From: Haplomitrium mnioides
Taxonomy: Eukaryota > Marchantiophyta > Haplomitriopsida > Calobryales
DNA length: 36,536 bases
Direction of reading: 5' to 3'
Assembly: GCA_049999725.1 (NCBI GenBank)
Contig: JBNGIS010038889.1
Span: forward strand, 1-36,536
Position numbers and translations under genes: made by a program. The notes under the pieces were generated by a model, which worked only from the letters and a program-made list of their open reading frames with translations, was not told the DNA's origin and did not search any database. This document shows, piece after piece, positions 30,169 through 36,536 of this stretch; the stretch's first letter is position 1; the number at the start of each line of letters is the position of its first letter.

Positions 30169-31911
30169 GGATCCTGGTGCCTGCTTATGTTTTGTGCCTT
30201 AAGCGGAAAAATGAAATAATTGAAATGAAAGTAGGAAATAACTGGACTAGCTGCGAGACCGTTGATATGAATCATCGAGAACTGCATTGAAAGAATGAAA
30301 TGTTGCTAATGAATGAAGATACTGCCTTGGTAATGATCTTCTATGTCTTCATATGTGCCGATATCGTATCCCCTAGGTCTGTTCTGTTGGTCTGGTTGAG
30401 TTAAGCCGGACCTAGCCTCCTATCGTCGTGGTGCTTTTCTACAAATTTGGTATTGTAAAAAGAGTAGAGTCATCACAGGTTGGCCAGACAAAGGTTGATC
30501 TCAAGGGGGGTAGGGACAGAGCTCAGGTTAGTATGATTCTCTTGCAACAGGATGTGATCAAGAATCAACAATTGTATCCCTTGTGGGGGATGAGATCATT
30601 TAGTAGCAAAGAGAAAGAACTAGAATATAATCAATGGGATAGGTTGAGAAAGTTGAACCTGGAAGTGATGAAGAATAGAGCGAAAGAGCTTGAAGTGACT
30701 AGATGCAGTGTCACTCTTTGTTGAGTGTTGATGTAGTCTCTGTGTCGTTGCTTGGGTCTTTGATGCTGCATGAACAGGTAGGTCAAACTTGTGCACATGT
30801 TTGTGCAGCTTATGTCTTACTGTTCCCTTGCTTGAATTTGGTCACTTCGGTGGTAGGAACGAGACTTGTTTAGAAACAAAGCAAGCTGGTACCAGAATGT
30901 GAGATCCAAGTTCTGTGAAGGTAAGATGAAAGGGGTCCACGAATCTCTTATGTCACGAAGAAATGGTGAAGAGATAAAGTCCAGAGTTACAAACATAGAC
31001 GTAAGCAATGCAAGTTAGCTCTGAGCATGCACATGGTCGGCAAATCAGCAAATCGTGAGCCAAGTTGCTCAGGTATCGTCGAGCAGATGAAGAACAACCA
31101 ATAAGAAAGGAAAAAAGAAAAGGATGAATGGTGGAACTAGAGTAGGAGAAAAGTCCCTAGTCGAGTGGTCGCATGATGTCACCCAAATGAGTAGTTGACT
31201 AGAAAAACAGCAGTGTAGTCCTCCAGGTAAGATGAATAGAAATGGAGTTGTCGTTCACCAAGAGTAAGCAGTTCGCAGGGACTAGCTGGTGAGGAGTCTG
31301 CTTGATAGAAGAGAAAAACAATGTCGAGCAGGAGTGCGGGCGTCGGCGAGTTAGCAAAACATGAGTTGCAAACAACAATAGAGAGACATGCCTTCGGGTA
31401 GGATGAAGGAGAACCGTGAGCGGAAGTAAATAGTGGTCCGCGAGTAGAATCAAATGGCAAGCTGCGAGCTGAAGTAAGTGGCGAGCTGTGAGCGATGCAA
31501 GGAGTGAGCTTGAATCAAGAGCAAAGAGTGAATCCTGAGCAGGGCGAAGGAGAAAGCTGCAAGCAGAATGAAGGAGCACGTCGCAAGCAGAACGAAGGAG
31601 CAGGCCGCAAGCAAAACAAAGGAGCGAGCCCTAGTCCGTACGGGGGTCGTGAAGGAGGAAAGAAAAAAAAATAGTGATCTTTTAGAGAGGGAAAGAATAG
31701 ATAGCACATTCAAGTCCAGGAAAAGGAGAAAAGAGAGCGCTGCAGACCGACAATGTTAGATCATTCCGCGCGGGGAAAAAAAATTGGTCGGGAGGAAATA
31801 AAAGGGGTTTCTCACGCATAGGAGAAAAAGGGTGTACGCTAGTGTTCTCTCAGCTGTTGGTGCTAGTGGAGCGCATGCGGGAGCTAGAGAGAAAAAAATA
31901 ATAGAGTCCTT
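30169..31911 (-). other. Copia leader (5' untranslated region)
   Basis: About 1.74 kb between Gag and the primer site with no retroviral protein. It is less AT-rich than its surroundings. It holds the minisatellite at 31440-31650. The plus-strand ORF at 30428-30724 and the small minus-strand ORFs have no family match that I recognise and are probably chance. Confidence 0.65.
31440..31650. repeat. Minisatellite in the copia leader, about 27-bp unit
   Basis: The plus strand shows repeated GGAGCAGGCCGCAAGCAGAA-like and GGCGAGCTGTGAGC-like units. On the element strand they read as repeated CSFxLLAAx peptides, low-complexity and probably not a real protein. Confidence 0.72.
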
Positions 31912-31925
31912 TCGTGCTAATAACG
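31912..31925 (-). other. Copia primer binding site
   Basis: The complement is CGTTATTAGCACGA, immediately after the LTR end ATAACA. It is one base from the ACGTTATCAGCACGA sequence that I recall at this place in many plant copia elements. The primer tRNA is not assigned here. Confidence 0.65.
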
Positions 31926-32036
31926 TGTTATCTCATGAGCACCGCACATACACACGAGAGCTTTCGAGAGCGAGAGTAGTATAGAATGAATGAGTACAGC
32001 TCTTGAGATAGGGTTATATATATGGTCCCTATAATA
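31926..32036 (-). repeat. Copia 5' LTR (111 bp)
   Basis: It runs TGTTATCTCATGAGCACCGC to GGTCCCTATAATA on the plus strand. It matches the LTR at 24228-24350 except for six substitutions and the missing 12-bp duplication. Confidence 0.92.
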
Positions 32037-32220
32037 ATTTTTGTTTTTTTGTAATGAGACAACACACTTTTTTACTCTTGTTTTCATGGAATTGGATGGT
32101 GATCTTCTCCAATTTTTGTTTTCATGGAATCGAACGTCACAATGTTGGACTTTTGTTTTTATGGAACTGAGTGGTACTGTTTTTCAATTTTTGTTTTTGT
32201 GAAATGAGAAATGAATTTGC
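32037..32220. repeat. T-rich tandem satellite (right part)
   Basis: It continues the array at 23270-24227 after the copia insertion: TTTTTGTTTTCATGGAATCG-type units every 50-57 bp, ending near 32220. Confidence 0.82.
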
Positions 32221-32221
32221 A

Positions 32222-32777
32222 CTTGATGTATGGAAATGTAAGTACAACTCAAAGCTAACATTTGAGACTAATAGCACATGAATGTTGGTTAAGAAAAGAT
32301 TGTAAGGTTTTATGGTATTTCAATGTGATTACACGATATGCAGTTGCAGTATCTCACTCGCACTTGCTTTAAACACATGAACCTGAATATGTCCTATGGG
32401 ATTTGTATTCAAAATGAAGTAAAAACTAATGTTAATAGAGAAGAGACAAAAGCATGAAGAATTTTGTAATTATTTTGCTAGTTTAAAGCACAAATTGATA
32501 GCCACTTAGCAAATCAAGATTCTTCTACAAACAAAAGAAATCAAAGGATCAGTTTTCTAGCTGTAGTCAAGGATGATTTTCTATAGAAAAGTCTATGGCA
32601 TTGCTTTGCAGAGCTAACCACACATTTTTTGCATAGTAGACCAAGTGGTCATAGACTTTGTGGTGGCTTTGCCATTCACTACATTGCAATTGAACTTAGG
32701 TTTTACTTACAATCATTTGAGTAACAATTTCCTATTATTTTGCTGGCTTTATCGAACAGATTGCCAAAAAAATTCCC
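32222..32777. other. Unassigned DNA
   Basis: AT-rich, no ORF or repeat that I can support. A TATTATTTTGCTGGCTTTATCGAACAG stretch just before the next ORF could be an intron end, but this is weak. Confidence 0.45.
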
Positions 32778-33107
32778 GTGCAAGTTGCATTGGCCATTAG
32801 AGATGCGGTATCATCTACCGTTGTAGTCGGGCCTCCATCTCCCTACCGTAGGACTCTTCTCAAGGCCATGAAAATTGTACTTGTCGCTAGGCAGCATTGT
32901 CACGACATGTACTCCATGCACTTTCAGGTTAACAATGTTTTTATTGGTGTGGAAAACAATGACCAAGTGAAAGTCTCTAGTGGCCATCCTTACCCACATG
33001 CTTATCACTACAGCAAGCTACAACAAAACCTGCATGTCATTTGTTTTTCATCGTCATCATCAATGCTCTTATGTTGTGAAGATGTTATTGTAGACGGATA
33101 CAAATAG
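32778..33107 (+). CDS. Hypothetical ORF, 109 residues, unrecognised
   Basis: An open frame with more balanced base use than its surroundings. It reads VALAIRDAVSSTVVVGPPSPYRRTLLKAMKIVLVARQ, then MYSMHFQVNNVFIGVENNDQ, and could extend upstream (IEQIAKKIPV) to an acceptor-like TCGAACAG. I recognise no domain. The look is of a real exon of a decayed element gene rather than chance, but the C-terminal Ser-rich end is low-complexity. Function unknown. Confidence 0.3.
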   Translation: MQVALAIRDAVSSTVVVGPPSPYRRTLLKAMKIVLVARQHCHDMYSMHFQVNNVFIGVENNDQVKVSSGHPYPHAYHYSKLQQNLHVICFSSSSSMLLCCEDVIVDGYK

Positions 33108-35039
33108 TGGAAAGAATGAGCAACTCTTGGAAGCTTGATGCGCCTTGATCATGCAATGATGCACACCTTTAAATGCAATACAACACTGAATTGCTACACA
33201 TCTACTAGCAAACATGGTTTTGACCAAGTCAAGAATTGAAAATTTGTAGGTAGCACATCCAACAATGGAAAAATCAATCCACTTTAAGGGTATGAAAATA
33301 AAAATCTGACCTTTTAGAAGCTCAATGGTTTTATATCAAAGAGTACATTAGTGGCAACATAAAATCACATAGTAGAACTTGTTGGAAAAAATTCACAAAA
33401 GAGAATCAAAGTTCATTGGTGAGCATGCTTCAAAAAGAAGAAACCTTGTTGTAAGTTTGACAAGAAAGAAAGAGTTGCAAAACAAATTGAGAAGATGGTG
33501 CAAGAACAATAATTTGATCAAAGGCAATGATTAGTTGCAACAAAAATCAAAGCAAACCTAGGAGGAATCAAAAGCAACATCTATAGATAGACAAAACTAA
33601 GAGAGATCAAACATATCTGATGAAGTGCTATAGCATGAATCATTACTCAAACTCAATAGAGCACAATTGGAAAAAGAAAAATCAAAGAGCAATTTTTTTG
33701 CATAGATCTAAATAGTACCTAGTTTATAATATCTAATTAAGAGTTCTCTGCATCCAAAGTTGCGTATTTCCACCACAAACTTGCTCCTACAAAAAAGAAA
33801 TCCAAGGAAATCAAGAGCGCAAAGATTGCTCACACAAAGGTGACTCAAAAGGGATCAAAATACTTGTGTGGAAAGAAAGAAAGGATGAAGAAATCTCAAT
33901 GTGAGATGCTCCTCCAATACTCTAATGCTCTCTTTAAAAAAACATTGACATGCAAAAAGTTTCTACAAATGCTCTTTTTGAAAAGAAAAAAAAGACAAGA
34001 GACATAAAACTAATCAAGGAAGAGATGTTTCATTTCAAAGAAGAGCTTTGCAATCAAGGTGCTCAAAAGCAGAGCTTGCTCAAAACTCCACAAACTGTTG
34101 ATTGGATCCTTGGAGAAGGATCAAACTACATAAGCCCGTTATAGAGCCAACTTGAGTATGTTAAAAAATGTGGGATTTGATCACTATATTCAGAATAGGC
34201 TCATTAATAGAGATTTAGGCAAGAACAAATCAGCATTCATGCAAGTTGCAATAACATGTTTCCAAGGAGGAACAGTCAACGCAGTTCATTTTTCGAGTTA
34301 AGAATTTGTAGAGGAAGTAAGAGTCATCTTCCTCATTGCAACCTAATAGGTATAAAGGCTATAAGGAAGGAAGCCTTCTATGAGTAGTAGGAAATCAATT
34401 GCTTTTGATGCTTTGGGATCCTCATTAAACAACAACAATTATACAAACAAAGTCTCCCAAAAATTGGTAGACAAGTTGCTTGAGTTATCTTCAACTTTGT
34501 GGTTGTCATGCAATTCTAGTTTTAGCAAACATGGAAATTTGAAACAAAAAAATGTAGTCTTTTGCTCTCAAACAAGTTCTCATCAGCAAGCTCCAAAGAT
34601 TCAATTGATATTGGAGAAACTTGTCATGATAGGGTTGATATTTAGGGTAGGAACGTATCTATAGATAATAACAACGATGGAAGCACTTCTCGTTGTTAGG
34701 ATCTATCTCTCCTTTTTTTCGAATTTAAGATTTATTAAGATGGAATTGTAGTGTGAATATGTCTAAAAGTCTCATGCTTTCAAGAACAAAAATGTTGTCA
34801 ATTTCGACCTATTCCCAAATCAACCAAAAAAAAAGCATTAAATACTTCAACAATAACAATTTTAGTAAAAATCTAAGAATACATCTAGAGACTAAGTTGC
34901 AATCTTAGGAATCAGAAAGTTCTGCTTTGATTTGGCTCTAGTTGTGGATGTTGAACCTTTGTAGACATTAGTAACAGAGGGTAGCATCTATTGTGAAGAA
35001 GATAAGATTGATAAAGAAGCCACATAATAATATTTGTAA
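33108..35039. other. Unassigned DNA, no supported gene
   Basis: AT-rich with short ORFs only (33950-34144 and 34380-34664, no motifs). Purine-rich phrases (AAAGAGAATCAAAG, CAAAGAGCAA) recur without clear period. It may be a decayed element interior, since it leads into copy D. Confidence 0.45.
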
Positions 35040-35725
35040 TTATTTCAAATATAAATAAAGCTTTTGCCTATAAAATGTTGTTGAAGTTTATGTTGGCATT
35101 GACATCTGTGTTTGATTGAGTAGGGTTTGATAAAAATGAAAGATAATATACAAGATGTTTGCTTTAAAGTCCTTGCACACCTAATGATTGTAGGTATGTA
35201 GATGTAATGTCTAAGCAACAAAGTCCATGTTTACATGTAGTCATCCTTGTTTTTTTTTTTTTAATCTCATAAGCACATACAATAATTCTATTTGTACAAA
35301 AGAGTCTTTATTTGATTTTTCTATTAAGAGTGTATATTTTGAAGATATAAATGGTGAAGTTTATGTATGCATAGTCGTCTTTGTTTCATTTGAATTTTGA
35401 AAGGACATGTATTGAAACTATGAATGATGAAGTCCATAAAGAGTATATGTTTTGAAGATTTGCGTGTTGAAGTTCATGCACGCCTAGTTATTGTTTTTTT
35501 TTTTTCATTTTTATCTTATGAGGTGGTGTTGTTTATTTGTGCATATGCATCTATGTTTGATTTTGATCTTGCAAACATAGGTTTGAAAATTGTCAATGAT
35601 AAGTCTATGCACGTATAGTTGTCTTTGTTTGAGTGAATGTGTTTCATGCAAATTTTGTATGTTTTGATTAATTTTTGATTCTAGGAATATTGTTGTGAAA
35701 CTTTAAAATATTTAAGAGTTTAGAC
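35040..35725 (+). mobile_element. Hairpin-array element, copy D: fragment of methyltransferase-side end
   Basis: Irregular units start AAGTCTATGCACGTATAG or AAGTCCATG and contain TTTGATTTTGATCTTG and GAGTATATGTTTTGAAG, the same as the copy C array but in the opposite orientation. They are followed by TTTTGATTAATTTTTGATTCTAGG ... GTGAAACTTTAAAATATTTAA, matching 22815-22875 of copy B. No terminal repeat follows, so the fragment is truncated. Confidence 0.65.
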
Positions 35726-36495
35726 TATTCAAACTTTTTTTCTTACATGCTTTCAAAGCAACGGGCTAAAGACACACATAGGCTTGTGAAACAACACATC
35801 TTGCAATCTTATGACATTGAGAAATAGATGTGACACGCCAAAGACTTAGGAAACCCTCCAACAAAAGATGATCAACTCTAATGAGATTTTAGACCACCAA
35901 AGAATGTTGAGTCCTTCTAAAATCAAAGAAAATTTTAAAAGGCAAACCTATCTTGATTGTAGAATACCTTCACAAGATAAAAAAAAGAATCTACGATACA
36001 AAGTCAACAAAATGAAGGTTGCTTAAGCAAAGAGCAAAGCAATAGTGATCCAAGGTGGGAAGATGCAACTTCTACCCACCTGACCTTAAGCTATTATCCA
36101 CTATAGAGTTTGTTATCTCCTACATAGTGTGTTCTTTCCTTCAAGGTTGGCTACTTTGCTGTAAAGGCTAGAAACAATGACTTTAGAGCTCAAGGGAAGA
36201 CACTACTGAACTAAGACACCTATTTTTGGATTTTCCTCAAGACTCATATTTGATTAGCAAAATGGCTCTACACAAACATATAGGTTGGTCAACCCTTCCT
36301 TTTGGTTTGACAGTTAGCACTCAAGTATAAAGCTTGATGGGTTGCTAGTTTGTTTACTATTTCATTTTTTACACTATTCTAGTTCTAGCTTACTAGGCTC
36401 ATATATGCTCCTCGTTTATGCATTTATGCTGTTCTATGGTCCATTGCTATAGGTGAAGGCTGTTATGGTTGCTTGTCTTGCACTTTGGTACGCTT

Positions 36496-36496
<1 letters not shown>
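35726..36496. other. Unassigned DNA
   Basis: No ORF above 60 codons, and no repeat or RNA gene that I can support. Confidence 0.45.

Positions 36497-36536
<40 letters not shown>
36497..36536. repeat. (CT)n microsatellite at the window end
   Basis: About 20 uninterrupted CT repeats reach the last base, so the true length is unknown. Confidence 0.97.

Larger units (their letters stand above)
24228..32036 (-). mobile_element. Ty1/copia LTR retrotransposon (7.8 kb)
   Basis: Two short LTRs (24228-24350 and 31926-32036) enclose Gag, protease, integrase, RT and RNase H, in that order on the minus strand, which is the Ty1/copia (Pseudoviridae) order. A 5-bp duplication ATTTT (24223-24227, 32037-32041) flanks it. 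The LTRs differ by 6 substitutions over 111 aligned bases plus one 12-bp insertion. Polyprotein frames are broken many times, but domains are well recognisable. Unusual features are the 111-123-bp LTRs, a 1.7-kb leader, and a repeat block inside RT. Confidence 0.93.

Noticed and set aside
31450-31713. Minus-strand CSFVLLAA repeat protein resembling a membrane peptide
   Set aside because: Produced by a 27-bp minisatellite in the copia leader, with no start context or homologue.

Overview
This window is nuclear DNA of a land plant. It is AT-rich, carries two N-filled assembly gaps (1250-1349, 100 N; 23559-23958, 400 N), has spliceosomal-type introns, and consists almost wholly of decayed transposable elements and tandem arrays. 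I see no intact host gene, no tRNA or rRNA, and no CRISPR. A chromodomain Ty3 element and a Ty1/copia element are typical of plants. The mix of old nested elements and a DUF7869-like transposase makes me lean to a non-seed plant (fern, moss, liverwort, lycophyte) or a gymnosperm, but the species cannot be read from the sequence.

Layout: 1-1539 is the end of one copy ('copy A', inverted) of an element family that I call the hairpin-array element. 1649-6399 is a degenerate Ty3/gypsy chromovirus on the minus strand (Gag, RT, RNase H, integrase, chromodomain), bounded by a TCAAC target duplication. 6405-7990 is unassigned. 7990-11030 is a roughly 120-bp tandem satellite split at 9293-9778 by a solo LTR with a GTTGT duplication. 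11768-12887 is one end of another hairpin-array copy ('copy C'). 12888-23161 is the best preserved copy ('copy B'), with both terminal inverted repeats. 23270-24227 and 32037-32220 are two halves of a second satellite, split by a 7.8-kb Ty1/copia element (24228-32036, ATTTT duplication, minus strand). 32222-36536 holds unassigned DNA, one small ORF, a fragment of a further hairpin-array end ('copy D') and a terminal (CT)n tract.

The main discovery is copy B, a 10.27-kb element bounded by CAACAACCGCTACTTTGAAC inverted repeats. It carries two divergent, intron-containing genes, both now broken. On the minus strand (18061 to 14546) is a protein with the ordered motifs DGMDQ, LDN and VGHTHDQINQ of the DUF7869-type family, plausibly the transposase. 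On the plus strand (18487 to 22223) is a four-exon protein with a basic linker, a ParB/sulfiredoxin-like segment and a C-terminal beta-class amino-methyltransferase domain (motif IV-like NIPC, motif I-like DWILDLYFGSDTG). Arrays of GCGCGC-centred palindromes of the TATGCGCGCATA type lie in both subterminal regions and also in the introns. A DNA transposon that pairs its own ParB-methyltransferase with a DUF7869-type enzyme and palindromic end arrays is the candidate undescribed system here.

The second oddity is the copia element: its reverse transcriptase frame is interrupted by about 650 bp holding sixteen copies of a near-palindromic GGACTAAAGGTCC motif, and its leader has a separate minisatellite.
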